A DNA stretch of 25,009 bases from Stephanodiscus triporus (lineage: Eukaryota; Bacillariophyta; Thalassiosirophyceae; Thalassiosirales; Thalassiosiraceae), in assembly GCA_036939755.1 (NCBI GenBank), contig JALLAZ010000087.1:1-25009 (forward strand), written 5' to 3'. How positions within the stretch are numbered: position 1 is the first letter of the stretch; every line of letters begins with the position of its first letter. The position numbers and the translations under genes are program-made. Below the pieces are notes generated by a model. It was given only the letters and a program-made list of their open reading frames with translations. It made no database searches and was not told the origin of the DNA. Positions 8,426 to 17,900 of the stretch are shown here, one piece after another.

Positions 8426-9286
8426 TCATTTCTTGATCGCAACACCCTTGATGTGAGGCCTGACAAAATACATCAATAAGGGCATCGGCGCGTAGAAATC
8501 CTGAATTTTCACCTCAAATTGATCGCCCAAGTGCGTTTCGATATCGTCCCTCAAATTCCTGAACGTGCATCCATTCCCAACTATGTAAAGGATCGGCGCC
8601 ACCACGCCCTGTACGTACCACGTGGACGTCCTCTCCTTCGCGACGACATGCTCCATGAAGACGATCCGCCCGCCCGGCTTCAGCGCCCTCTCGGCGTTGG
8701 CGAGCACGTCCGCCACGGAGTCGACCGAGCACAGGACGTGCGTCAGGATCACGACGTCGAACGATCCGTCCGTGACGTCCGCGGCGTCCTCGCCCTTGAT
8801 CTTCACGATCCGCAGGGGAAAATTCAAACCCCGGGCGTCGCGCTCCTTCCTCATCTCGTCCTCGAAGAATTTATTCGGTTCCACCGCCACGTATTCCTCG
8901 ATGTTCGACTTGGTGTCATTTTGGAAGCACCTGAAATTTGTCCCTGGTCCCGGCCCGTACTCCAGCACGCGCCCCGACCCCCCCCCCTCCCTCATAATCG
9001 AACAGCGATGCTCGTCCAGGGGCAGCGATCGCAAATTCTGTCTCACGCAAAGGCCGGCCATGTTGCGACTCCGGAATTCGTCGTTAGTGGACAACGCCAG
9101 GAGGAATAAGCCAACGACGGACAGCGCCAACGAGACGAGGACGGCGACGCCCAGGGTGATGCGACGCGTCCACTTCCCGCGCGAGGGGTTGGCGCACAGC
9201 AGGCGCTGACCATAGAGGAGGGCGGCGGACGTGGCTAGGAGTCGGATGGTTACGAGGGGTATGGCGAAGCACGAGGGGCAGCACAT
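8426..9286 (-). CDS. METTL7-like membrane-anchored SAM-dependent methyltransferase
   Basis: This is a 286-residue intronless protein. Residues about 8-26 and 42-65 (ITLGVAVLVSLALSVVGLFL) are hydrophobic, so it is probably anchored to ER or lipid-droplet membrane by its N-terminus. The class I methyltransferase fold follows: motif I VLEYGPGPGTNF near residue 110, acidic post-I loop AVEPNKFFED, DVVILTHVLCSV, and the post-motif string LKPGGRIVFMEHVV. The C-terminal RPHIKGVAIKK matches the P-H-I-x-G-x-A end typical of METTL7A/B. Human METTL7 proteins (TMT1A/B) methylate thiols; the alga's substrate is unknown. Its start region faces the UFD1-like gene across only 170 bp, so the two probably share a promoter. 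Confidence 0.85.
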   Translation of the reverse strand: MCCPSCFAIPLVTIRLLATSAALLYGQRLLCANPSRGKWTRRITLGVAVLVSLALSVVGLFLLALSTNDEFRSRNMAGLCVRQNLRSLPLDEHRCSIMREGGGSGRVLEYGPGPGTNFRCFQNDTKSNIEEYVAVEPNKFFEDEMRKERDARGLNFPLRIVKIKGEDAADVTDGSFDVVILTHVLCSVDSVADVLANAERALKPGGRIVFMEHVVAKERTSTWYVQGVVAPILYIVGNGCTFRNLRDDIETHLGDQFEVKIQDFYAPMPLLMYFVRPHIKGVAIKK

Positions 9287-9456
9287 GATTGTGGTGAGGA
9301 TTAACTGTTACGAAAAATGAGAACTCGCACCCTTTTTTGTTTTTTGTTTTCTCGCATGTTGGAGGGGCGGGGGCCACTGGACAAGACGGCGGAGGCCAGA
9401 CGGGAATATCTCTCTCTCTCTTTCCGACGACACGCACGCCAAAAACCGAGCCGACC
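9287..9456. promoter_or_regulatory. 170-bp divergent promoter, METTL7-like / UFD1-like
   Basis: This short gap between two divergent ATGs contains a T-rich tract at about 9331-9351 and a (TC)n run, tctctctctctc, at about 9410-9422. A CT-rich element just upstream of the start is common for initiators and 5' UTRs. The ATG at 9337 in this gap is in frame with the UFD1-like gene, but it is less likely to be the start because it would put 40 non-signal residues ahead of the signal peptide. Confidence 0.45.
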
Positions 9457-10640
9457 ATGACGCCCCTCCCGCCACCACTGGCATTCCTCCTGCTGACCAT
9501 CTCCCTCCCATCCGCCCTCTCCTCCACCACGACGTCATCGTCGCTCGCGAAGTCCGCCGCCGCGAAATCTTCCCCTTTTTACTACGATCCGACGTCGCGT
9601 TATCCCACCCCCTCGACCCTCCTCCTCCGACGCGATGGCGGCGCGCTGCCGTTCCTCTGGCGGAAGTGGGATCGAGCCAAATCCCTTGCCCTGCTCGAGC
9701 AGGCCGTGGAGGATCACAACGCAGAGATCGTCGCCACGTCGTCGAATCTCGTCGACTCGGTCAGTTACCGACGCTGCATAGCCCTGCCCCTAGACGACCG
9801 ACTTTTCGATCCGCCGCCGGGGGTGTTCAGTCACGGACACGTCGACACCGGCGACAAGATGAGCCTCTCGCGCAATTTCTGGGATGCCATCGCCAGGAGC
9901 AAGGCCGAGGTGAGTTGTTTTTTGGTCCGGCCTTTCCTCATTTAATCCCCGTTTCGTCGGCGCGCCGCGTATCGTGTGAATCGCGTCGTATCCGTCGGAT
10001 CGATATCGTCGCGATCCCGATTCTTCCGCGCTCGCATCATCGCTCAATCGCCCCGTCCTCCCCTATTTTCATCGCCGTCCCGACGACCCGCGCACGAATA
10101 TCATATTCGACGTAGGTGCCGTGGCTATTCGAGGTGTCCCGCGTCGAGGGCGTGACATCCCCCCGCGTTCCCCTCCCCCCCGACGAGCACCACCACCCCT
10201 CGTCGACGACCCTATCCCGCGCCGTCGGCGGCGCCATCGACTTCCGCTCGCCTAACAACTTCGTCTTCCTGCCGCGGTGGATGTTCAAATCCTTGGGATT
10301 GCGCCCGTTCGACGTCGTGGACGTGAGGCTCGTTACGAACACCCCCCCCGGCAGCGCGGTGAGGTTGCGACCGCACACCTCGAAGTTCCTAGATATCGGC
10401 AATCACCAGGCCGTGCTCGAGACGGAGTTGAAGCACTACAGCGCGCTCACGCTAGGGAGCACGATACCCTTCGACTATCGAGGCGAGCGGTATCACTTCG
10501 ACGTGGTGGACCTGAGGAGCGCGCCACGGGGGGAGAGGGTGAACACGGCGAAGGTGCAGGATTGCGACATCGCGGCCGAGTTCGTAAGAGCGAGGGATCA
10601 GCTCAAGCCGAAGAGGAAGACGAAGAGGAAGGACGAATGA
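9457..10640 (+). CDS. UFD1-like protein with signal peptide, candidate plastid-import (SELMA) sUfd1
   Basis: Exon 1 is 9457-9909 (151 codons), the intron 9910-10115 (206 nt, GTGAGT...TAG, phase 0) and exon 2 10116-10640, giving 325 residues. Residues about 104-310 form the UFD1 double-barrel domain: SYRRCIALPL, GDKMSLSRNFWDAIARSKAE joined to VPWLFEV, NFVFLPRWMFKSLGL, SKFLDIGNHQAVLETELKHY, SALTLGSTIPF and a DCDIAAEF end. UFD1 works with Npl4 and Cdc48 to extract ubiquitinated proteins. Unlike cytosolic UFD1, this one starts MTPLPPPLAFLLLTISLPSA, a clear signal peptide, followed by a Ser/Thr/Lys/Ala leader without acidic residues. Phe is not placed right after the likely cleavage site, which in diatoms points to the periplastidal compartment, where SELMA sUfd1 acts. 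The C-terminal region with Cdc48/Npl4-binding motifs is missing and replaced by a short basic tail. Confidence 0.83.
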
Positions 10641-11226
10641 GGTCGCGGATGCGTTAATTTTGAGAATGGATTTACACAATGACAATGATTGGCATGTGGA
10701 ATCGGACAGTCGTTTACCACTGGCATCGATTTTTCACAATATGCGAAAATGACGCTTGCAATACCTGACAATGCACGGTGCAAATATCATCATTAAATTG
10801 ACATTTTCAGAAGGAGTCACTCACTTCCATCAGTAAGTACGAGTGAAAGTGAATATCATTTCTAGAATCAAACCGAATTCTGATTTGGAAAAAGCCGACT
10901 CCTCTGTCGACTGAAATGGATGGAATTACATGGTAGCATTTATTTCTACCTCCACTTAAACATGTAATACAATTTATCATGAATGCCAGCTCCTTTGAGA
11001 TATTTGCATGGATGCAATTAACGCGAAATCTTTTTCCCGATTTCGGATCCCCAAAGGACACAAGGGATTAGCACGTCCTCGCAGTATGTAAAAACAAAAT
11101 CCGCCTTCGTATTAAAGTGCTGCATCCATCACCGTAATTCCTCACTCACATACGGCACGACTTTCCTCGACTCGATCGCAACCTCTCTTTTTTATGCAGA
11201 ATCTCACGAACACAGGGAATTTTTTT
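10641..11226. other. convergent 3' region, no gene seen
   Basis: These 586 bp lie between the stops of the UFD1-like gene (+) and the HU-like gene (-). The sequence turns AT-rich right after the UFD1 stop. The only longer frame (84 codons, minus, 11061-10807) has no domain-like features. I see no RNA gene or strong repeat. Confidence 0.6.
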
Positions 11227-11948
11227 TTACTCAATAGGAGGAGGCACATCATCTTTCCCCCCCTTCGTTTTCTTCACCACGGCAACTCCCGCCACACAAT
11301 CCTTGAAATGCTTCAGGGGCGTGAACTTGACCCGCGTCGTCGCCGGTTTAGATATCCTAGGTCCCTTGGGGTCCGACGGATTGGTGTGGCTCATCGGGGG
11401 TACCTCCCGGGCGGCGAATTTCCCGAACCCCGTTATTATCACGGTCTCCTTCTTGGTGACCGACTGGGTGTATTGTTCATTTGTGTGTGTGGAGGGGTTC
11501 AATTATGCATGGCGTTGCAACGGTATTAAGCGAGGTAAGGCGAGCCACTACGACCACCCAAGTATAACAATCGATTCTTTTCGTCGATGGGGAAGACATA
11601 AGATTCAGCAGGGCCATAGTACCACCAACCACAAACAGAGAGATCGAAGCGGGCGAGGGCAACTCAGCGATAAAATTCACGCACCTCCACGATCGTGTCG
11701 AACACCGTGGTCAATATCTTCCTGCTCTTCGATAGGTTCAGATCGTGCTCGGCGGCGATGATGTCGGCGATGGCGTTTTTGCTGAGCGCCGTCCGTTCCT
11801 TGCCATCGTCGTCGTCGTCGACCTCGTGGCCTGGGCCGCCGCTAATGAATGATGCCCGCGTAAGGAAGGCGGGCCGCAACGGCGGGAGATTGGTCGCCGC
11901 GGTCGATAGGGCCGGTCGAAGGTTTCGAGAGAGGGAGGAAATCATCAA
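11227..11948 (-). CDS. organelle-targeted HU/IHF-family DNA-binding protein, one intron
   Basis: Exon 1 is 11948-11685 (88 codons), the intron 11684-11464 (221 nt, GTGCGT...CAG, phase 0) and exon 2 11463-11227, giving 166 residues. After an Arg/Ser-rich presequence (MMISSLSRNLRPALSTAAT...) comes a short acidic run, then the HU fold: helices ALSKNAIADIIAAEH and LSKSRKILTTVFDTIVE, joined across the intron to SVTKKETVIITGFGKFAARE. The beta-arm region is ...HTNPSDPKGPR..., in place of the bacterial RNPxTG, and LKHFKDCV is the closing helix. HU proteins bend and compact organelle DNA. The presequence lacks acidic residues and has no ER signal, so mitochondria are more likely than the plastid. Gly-Phe-Gly and the fold order make the family call strong; compartment is inference. 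Confidence 0.87.
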
Positions 11949-12367
11949 TAATTGGTGTAAGGTGTTGTGGTGTATGTGTGATGTGTGATGTGTAACGATA
12001 ATGTTGTTATTTTCTGGCGCGTGCCGGTATGGTATCTAGGTAGACACTCTACCATATTGCGAATATCATGGCGGATGTTGATTTACCGAAGACCATTAAT
12101 GAATCAGCTCAGGCTGGAAGATGGCATTCAGCCCACTTTGAGAGAGATGCCACTTGAAGGAAGGGGACAATGACGAGGCCGGGCTCGTTCGCATCCATCC
12201 CTAAGTGGTGGCACGGTTGGCCTTGGAGATGTTTTTTGGATCCACCGAGTCTCTTGCACGCGTCTTGGCGGAAGACAAGAAAGAGGGCGAGGAGCTTGAC
12301 CCTAGCGAATAATGCAATGGTTTTCCAGAGGGCCGGTATGTAGCCACAAGAGTTCGAACATACTAGC
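11949..12367. promoter_or_regulatory. divergent region HU-like / ZC2HC1 gene, with short upstream frames
   Basis: These 419 bp separate two divergent starts. The HU side has a gtgatgtgtgatgtgt repeat at about 11979-11993. Two short plus-strand frames precede the zinc-finger gene: an ATG at 12069 (MADVDLPKTINESAQ..., 30 codons) and an open stretch 12205-12312 (ATG at 12229, MFFGSTESLARVL..., acidic end). They may be upstream ORFs or remnants of an older exon. Neither has recognised homology. Confidence 0.4.
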
Positions 12368-12862
12368 ATGGACACGTCTCAAATTTCTGATGTTCAAAGT
12401 GATAAAGTGGATGGCGGTGACGACGAAGAAGCTTTTGTTGTTAACATAGAGCTGTTTCAATGCGATTGCTGCAAGTGGAAATTTGCACCTAAGATCTATG
12501 AGAGACATTTCGATAGCGACGGTCAACCAAAATGTGCCAAGGCTGTTGACAAGAAAAGGCCAGTGTACAATGCCGCAATGGTGAGAATAGCAAACAATGA
12601 CAATCTAAACAAGGACGAGCAAACGCTTGCGCTGCAAGTCTCCCTGAATCAGAATACCACGGCCCCGAAGAGGAAAAGCAAAAAGAGCAGTAAATGGCAA
12701 AAGGAGTCCGTGGCGTTTCGTGAAGCGATGAAGGCAAACAGACTCATGAGCCAGGCGGAGAAGAAAGACGAGATACTGAGGCATAAAAAGCACGGCAAGT
12801 CTCGCGGTGTCGATGATCATCCTTGGGACACAAAAAGCTCAGAAGACGCGGGAGATCATTGA
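12368..12862 (+). CDS. ZC2HC1-type C2HC zinc-finger protein
   Basis: This 164-residue intronless protein has an acidic N-terminus and then one zinc finger, C32-x2-C35-x11-H47-x8-C56, within QCDCCKWKFAPKIYERHF. The F-x-P-x(5)-H spacing and the following KKRPVYNAAMVR string match the ZC2HC1 family, where a K-R-x-V/P-Y/F motif follows the last Cys. The last H-to-C spacing is longer than usual. The C-terminal half is Lys/Glu-rich and probably helical or disordered. ZC2HC1 fingers in animals and flagellates occur in poorly characterised, often cilium-linked proteins, so no function is proposed. The start has a purine at -3 and lies 419 bp from the divergent HU-like gene. Confidence 0.78.
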   Translation: MDTSQISDVQSDKVDGGDDEEAFVVNIELFQCDCCKWKFAPKIYERHFDSDGQPKCAKAVDKKRPVYNAAMVRIANNDNLNKDEQTLALQVSLNQNTTAPKRKSKKSSKWQKESVAFREAMKANRLMSQAEKKDEILRHKKHGKSRGVDDHPWDTKSSEDAGDH

Positions 12863-13203
12863 TGTATTGAGGATGGCATGGATTATTGCGCACCGATGAA
12901 TGAGAGCAACCAATCGGTCCACAATAAATAATAATAATGTTTAATATCACGGCTTAGCACCCCCTTTCTTATGAATGTTATCACGTCTTGTGCCTTACAC
13001 GTATCGTTTACTGAAGGGTGCGAACTAAAAAATCAGACCCCCGCAGCTCTTCTCACACAAGATGACATAGATCGCCCATCAACACACTGACCATAGCCCC
13101 TCCCCCCCCCCCCCTTCTCACATTCCGCCGCCATGTGAGTAGGCACCTTCGTGGTTTTGGCCTCGAATATCGTTGCCTACTTCGGCATGGACATCTTCTG
13201 TTC
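12863..13203. other. convergent 3' region with a poly-C run
   Basis: This lies between the zinc-finger gene (+) and the secreted repeat gene (-). It has an aataaataataataatg stretch at about 12925-12941 that could act as a polyadenylation signal, and a run of 13 C at 13102-13114. Repeat copies related to the KMSMP gene extend to 13184, beyond that gene's stop codon. Confidence 0.55.
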
Positions 13204-13330
13204 TTACTTTGGCATGGACATCTTCTCGGCCTTCGGCATGGACATCTTCTCCGTAACCGGCATGGACATCTTCTCCGCTACCGGCATGGACATCTTATCC
13301 GCCTTCGGCATGGACATCTTCTCCGTCGTC
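13184..13330 (-). repeat. 24-bp tandem repeat coding for KMSMP units, six copies
   Basis: The plus-strand core ggcatggacatcttctc starts at 13184, 13211, 13235, 13259, 13283 and 13307. The spacing is 24 bp except for the first step of 27 bp. Copies 2 to 6 lie in exon 2 of the secreted protein gene; the first lies beyond its TAA, although still in the same frame. Confidence 0.9.
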
Positions 13331-13849
13331 GCCGTCCACGCCGGCTTCTCGGCCTTGGGAGCCTTCTCTTTGAACACTGGAGAAAGGAACGAGAGTTGTC
13401 GTTTAGCGCAGAAACGAACGGGTAATTGACGTTCGCGAATGATACACTAACGCGTTACACACGCGCTCGCACAAAAAAAAAATTGCATCAATCGAAACAG
13501 CCCGAAGCAATGCTACTCGTAATGAAGAAAAAAAAACGGGGCCACACTCACTCTTGTGAGCTTTACCGCTCGTCTTCGCGGACTTGGTCGACGCCTTCGA
13601 AACTTTTTCGGCCTTCGCATCGACGGTCGAGAGGTGAGCGATAGTTTTTTCGGCCTTTGGCATGGACATCTTCTCCTCCGACATGGCGGCGACTTTTTCC
13701 GCCTTCGGCATCGACGCGACGCTCATGACCCGCCTGTGCTTGTTCCCATCGTCGCGGTCGGCGGATGCGAGCGGCGCGGACGACGAGCAGAGGACGGCGA
13801 CGACGACGGCGGCCGCGGCAGCGGCCTTCGCTGGCATAGGAGTCTTCAT
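13204..13849 (-). CDS. secreted Lys/Ser/Ala-rich KMSMP-repeat protein, one intron
   Basis: Exon 1 is 13849-13552, the intron 13551-13377 (175 nt, GTGAGT...CAG, phase 1) and exon 2 13376-13204, giving 156 residues. It begins with a signal peptide (MKTPMPAKAAAAAAVVVAVL, cleavage probably after APLASA). The mature part is rich in Lys, Ser and Ala with close Lys spacing (KAEKVSKASTKSAKTSGKAHK). Exon 2 encodes an 8-residue tandem repeat, EKMSMPKA, DKMSMPVA, EKMSMPVT, EKMSMPKA, EKMSMPK, then TAA; one more EKMSMPKAEK is already in exon 1. No known domain is visible. The signal peptide plus Lys clusters separated by small residues resembles diatom silaffin-type proteins, in which such clusters are modified and direct silica association. 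That link is inference from composition only. Confidence 0.75.
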
Positions 13850-14337
13850 CGTTGCTATCGATGTATGTGCGTTCGTGAACGATAATGTTTATCAATGGTT
13901 CCGAAGTATGACGTGAGGAACGGCCACATGCAGAATCGTGGTGGTCGACTAATTAGGCCGTCGTTTGACGAGTTCCCATTTTTTTGGTCTGGGAAGAACA
14001 GGATCTCGCGCCCTTCGATTTTTTCCCCGCCGCGTCGTGCAAAATTAAATTCGGGGTTCGCCTTCAGTAAAAACTCGACAAAAATGTGTAGAATCTTCCT
14101 TCCTCCAGGTGGGAATTCGTAGGGGTTTGATTTATGTCTTTTCTGTTTGGATCTACGTGGGAATGGTATAAATATGAGAAAGATGTCCTTGAACGGATAG
14201 TTTGTCGTGCGAATCGAGGTTAGAGTGTCGTCTATTTCTGGGGGGGGCCGCGCGAGGGGGGGGGTGGATAAATAATATAATACTAATAAAATAGTAAGTA
14301 ATAAGGCGAAGAGAGAAGGGGAGAGTGGGCGACGTGA
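13850..14337. promoter_or_regulatory. divergent upstream region, secreted repeat gene / alpha-beta hydrolase gene
   Basis: This upstream region serves two divergent genes. It is AT-rich up to about 14170, then contains G-runs at about 14241-14272, an aataatataatactaataaaa stretch near 14270-14290 (about 70 bp from the first open hydrolase codon) and CT-rich sequence at 14350-14390. A minus-strand frame of 166 codons (14355-13855) crosses it but shows no domain. Confidence 0.4.
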
Positions 14338-14997
14338 TCCGTCTTTTTCACACACTCTCTCTCTTCATCTTCTCACTCTTGTTTTCTCGTTGGGGGGCCG
14401 GCCGGGGGTGTGGCGGGGTATCGTACACAAACAAAATACCTTATTATTTTTTTGGCCGACCAGTTCATCAGGCGATGCCTAGATGACAGGGGACCCAGAC
14501 GACGATCGCAACAACGGGCAGCAGCATCAGACGAAGCAGCGGCGGTGGCGGCAATAGCCTCATCACCACCATCAGCATCATTGTTGGAGTCGTCGGAGTC
14601 GTCGGAGTCCGTCGATCATCTCGTCGTCGTCGTCGACGGGGCAACGATTTCCCTCCGCCGTCGTCCGTCCCCGGCGTCGTACGGATCCTGTCGGTCTTCC
14701 CGTCCCCACACCCACACGTCCACCATCCCGCCCCACGACGTGGACCTCACGTCCCAGACCGCTGGGGTGGAGACCGAGAAGAAGAAGAAGACCCCCGCCG
14801 GCCAGACCACGACGACGACCGCCGCGACGTCGCCGCGCCGAGGCGACGAGGGGATCCTACGAGGGGAAGGACCCGACGACGACTACGATGGGGGAGGGGG
14901 AGGGGGAGGGGGAGGAGGAGGAGGTAACATCGACGGGAATCTGAACGACGACCCGACGACATCGACGTCGACTTCGACGTTTGCGACGGGCGAGAGC
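14338..14997 (+). other. open N-terminal extension of the hydrolase frame without ATG
   Basis: The hydrolase frame is open from the TGA at 14335, but its first ATG is at 14998. This 220-codon stretch has coding-like triplets and encodes Ser/Thr/Asp/Gly-rich low complexity (SSESSESVDHLVVVV, EKKKKTPAGQTTTTT, a Gly run). A pyrimidine tract ending ggccgaccag at about 14444-14461 could be a splice acceptor, so an upstream exon carrying the true ATG is possible. Alternatively it is 5' UTR that is open by base composition. Confidence 0.4.
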
Positions 14998-17900
14998 ATG
15001 ACGTCATGGGCCATCGACGACGGTCGCGACGGAGGCGGCACCGTCGTCGATCGCCTGCTGCGGCTGAGGGTGGCCGCTGACTTACCGTTCCTACACGTAC
15101 ATCATCCCGCATCCTCCCTCCTAATACGCAATCCCAAAATGACCGCACCCGCCTTCCTCCTGTTGTACGTCGTCCTAATCGTTATTTGGGTTCCGCTGAA
15201 CCTCCTATCTCGAATGATGACGGAAATGGGCGTGTGCCTAGTAATATTCGCGACGATCGTGCACGCGGGACGATGCCTCCTTCGTCTGCTAGCGTTCCCG
15301 GGATCGAACGTTAGGGTTTACGGGGAGGTGGAGAGGGAATTCTCGAGGTACAGCTGCGAGGTCATCGAAAATGCCGCGGCCGCGATCGAGGAGCTGGCGA
15401 TGGCCGCGACGTCGACTTCGACGGAGGACGACGACGGGGAGGACGAGGGGGGGGGGAGGAGGACGACGCTCCTCCTGCGCGACGCTCGATCGCGAGCGAA
15501 TGCCTACGGCGATCGCATCCTCGGCACGTACGCGGAGGTACTGCGTCGTCTCCTCCTCCTGCCGGACGGGAACGGATCGGAAAACGACGTTCTACGGCCT
15601 CGATCGACCACGACGACTACGACCACGACCACTACGACCACGACCAGGCACGGGAACAATCCCCTCATGGGGGACGTCGGAAACCTCGCCGGACTCACCG
15701 AACGCGCGCGATCGGACGGGAGGGAGCTACTCTGCCTCCTCGATTCGACGTTGTCGGACCTATCGGATCTGTTGGAATCGACGTCGACGTCGTCGTCGAT
15801 GTCGTCGGTAGGGAGGAGGAGGGGGGGCGGCGGGAACGACGACGACGTCGCCGGGACGAACGGCCGATCGACGACGAGAGGGGGGGGGGGGGGGGAGATC
15901 GCGGAGCGCGCATCGAGGGCGACCGCGCGGGCGGGGGAGCTGCGGGACTTCGTCTCTCGGATGAGGTCCATCGCATCGTCGTCGTCGTCGTCGTCGTCCT
16001 CCGACGGCGACAGCGACGGAGGGATCGACGTTGGGGCGGACGCCGTGCGTCATCGTCTCGAGGGCGACGGCGCGTCGCCGTCCCCGTCCTCGGCGAGGGG
16101 CATGGCTACGTCGGCCTTCCGGGCGTTCATCGGCATGATCGATCCTCCCCCGCACGATAGCATCTTCGGATTGGACGTCATCAGGGGTTGCCTCCTGGCG
16201 CGGTACGTCGGCGCGAGACAGTTTTGGGTGGACAGGGGTGGGTGCGTCGCGCGGTGGTGGTGGTGGTGTGGGGGGGGAGGTGGGAAGTTGGACGTCATCG
16301 CGATACCCTCGTCGGTTAGCGATGACGGGGGTAGGAGGGACGATTCCGTCGAGAGCTTCCTCCCCCTGTCGCCTCGTAAGGGTCGAGGTGAGGAAGTCGG
16401 GGGTGGCGGTAATGTCAACAAGAAGAAGAGAAAGGCCGTCTTATATTGCAATCCGAATGCAGGCTTGGTGGAGGTGGCTACCGGCATGGGTCTTACTGGA
16501 GGGAACGTCGACGATAGCACCAGCGATGACGACGAAAAGGAACCGTGAGTCCCTAGTGTTGTCCTGCATATTCTTAATTTTTTCCCTTCGCTTAAATTTT
16601 GCGAGCATTGCGCTCATTTTTATTGCTAGTACCTGTTGGACGGAGTTTTACATAGACCATGGTTATGATGTTTACCTGTTCAATTATGCTGGATACGGCC
16701 GGAGTTTTGGGGGGAGCTCATGGAACCAGACAACAGCCGAATTCAGCCACGGGTTTCTGGGTGCACTGAAACGAGTCCTTTTTAGCACCTTCCTAGCTTT
16801 CAAGCCGTCGTCAGAGTCTCTCAAGTTTGATGCCGCCGTTGTTGCGCGACACATTGTTGATGTCGTTGGGGTTGATGAACTCGTCATTCATGGGGAAAGC
16901 ATTGGCGGAATGGCAGCTGCCGGAGCAGCGAAGGCGTTAACAGCAACATTATCGCTTTCAAATGTGTCCACCGTCCTCGTTTGCGATCGGACATTTTGCA
17001 ATCTGGAAGCAGTGGCACAGAGGCTCGTTGGTCGTTGGACTGGTAATGCCATACGCCTTCTAACACCAACGTGGAGCAACGATGTTACCCGCGACTTTTT
17101 AGCGGCGAGATGTCCTAAGATCGTAGCACAAGACAGCGCAGACGAGATAATTCATGACTATTCATCTCTAAAATCCGGACTGGCGTTAGCAGGAGAATTG
17201 ACCAAAGGCCAGACGAGCAAAGTCGGATGGATGATGTCCCCGCTGATCGAATACCAGATTGCAAATTTAGACAACGTTAGCGTGACGGATTCCAGGTTAT
17301 TAAGCACGTCACATCAAATCAAAAAATCACCACCATTTTGGCCTGCAGATAAGCACGTCTTGTTGTCTGAAGCGCATCATTTTGCAGCCTGCGTCACCCG
17401 AATAGGAAAGTTAGCCACTGCTGCGAAGAAGCAGATGCAAGCTGGCGCAGATACAAGACACCCAAGTGGTGATGACGAGGGCATCGAAGTTTCTCTTTCA
17501 TCTGACAAATCACCAAAATTAATGCCTGCAATTCCAGCGAAGAAGAAAAATGCAGAGGCTGAAACGCTCATTAAATTGTGGAAATCGCTAGCTTGCTGCG
17601 ATGGATTATGCGGCCATCCTTTAGGGCATACTGTCAAGGAAGGATTTGATTGCACTATTTCATGGCTTTGCTGTACTGTCGTATTTGGACCTCAGGTACT
17701 TGCCGAACAGGCAGAAAAACGATGGGACAAACAATCTCAAGATGCTTCGATTAGTTTGGAAGATGGCCGTGTGATCCTTCCAGAGGACTTTGACCTGCGA
17801 CCATTGGGATATCAATTGGATGAAGACTCTGCAGCAAATTACCCTTTACCCATTCCTGAGGTATTATCATCGCTGAAAGTGTTGGCTACGCAGATGAAAG

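Noticed and set aside
9337..9456. N-terminal extension of the UFD1-like protein from the ATG at 9337
   Set aside because: It would bury the signal peptide 40 residues inside and extend into the short divergent promoter. The ATG at 9457 has a better context and gives a standard signal peptide.
10807..11061. 84-codon minus-strand frame in the UFD1/HU convergent gap
   Set aside because: It lacks domain-like sequence and lies in AT-rich 3' UTR-type DNA.
13184..13330. Regularly spaced repeats as a CRISPR-like array
   Set aside because: Units are contiguous, without unique spacers, keep the reading frame and code for KMSMP repeats in a eukaryotic gene. The array at 82-170 is rejected for the same reason.
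13855..14355. Minus-strand frame of 166 codons with a hydrophobic start (MCEKDGSRRPLSPSLFALLL)
   Set aside because: It overlaps the start of the secreted repeat gene on the same strand, has no recognisable domain, and its hydrophobic part comes from an AT-rich tract. It is probably a chance frame in the divergent upstream region.
16238..16544. Alternative frame of the long 586-codon reading frame covering the end of hydrolase exon 1
   Set aside because: The VLYCNPNAG hydrolase motif is in the other frame. This part (MGASRGGGGG...) is only the 5' shadow of exon 2's frame running back through the intron.
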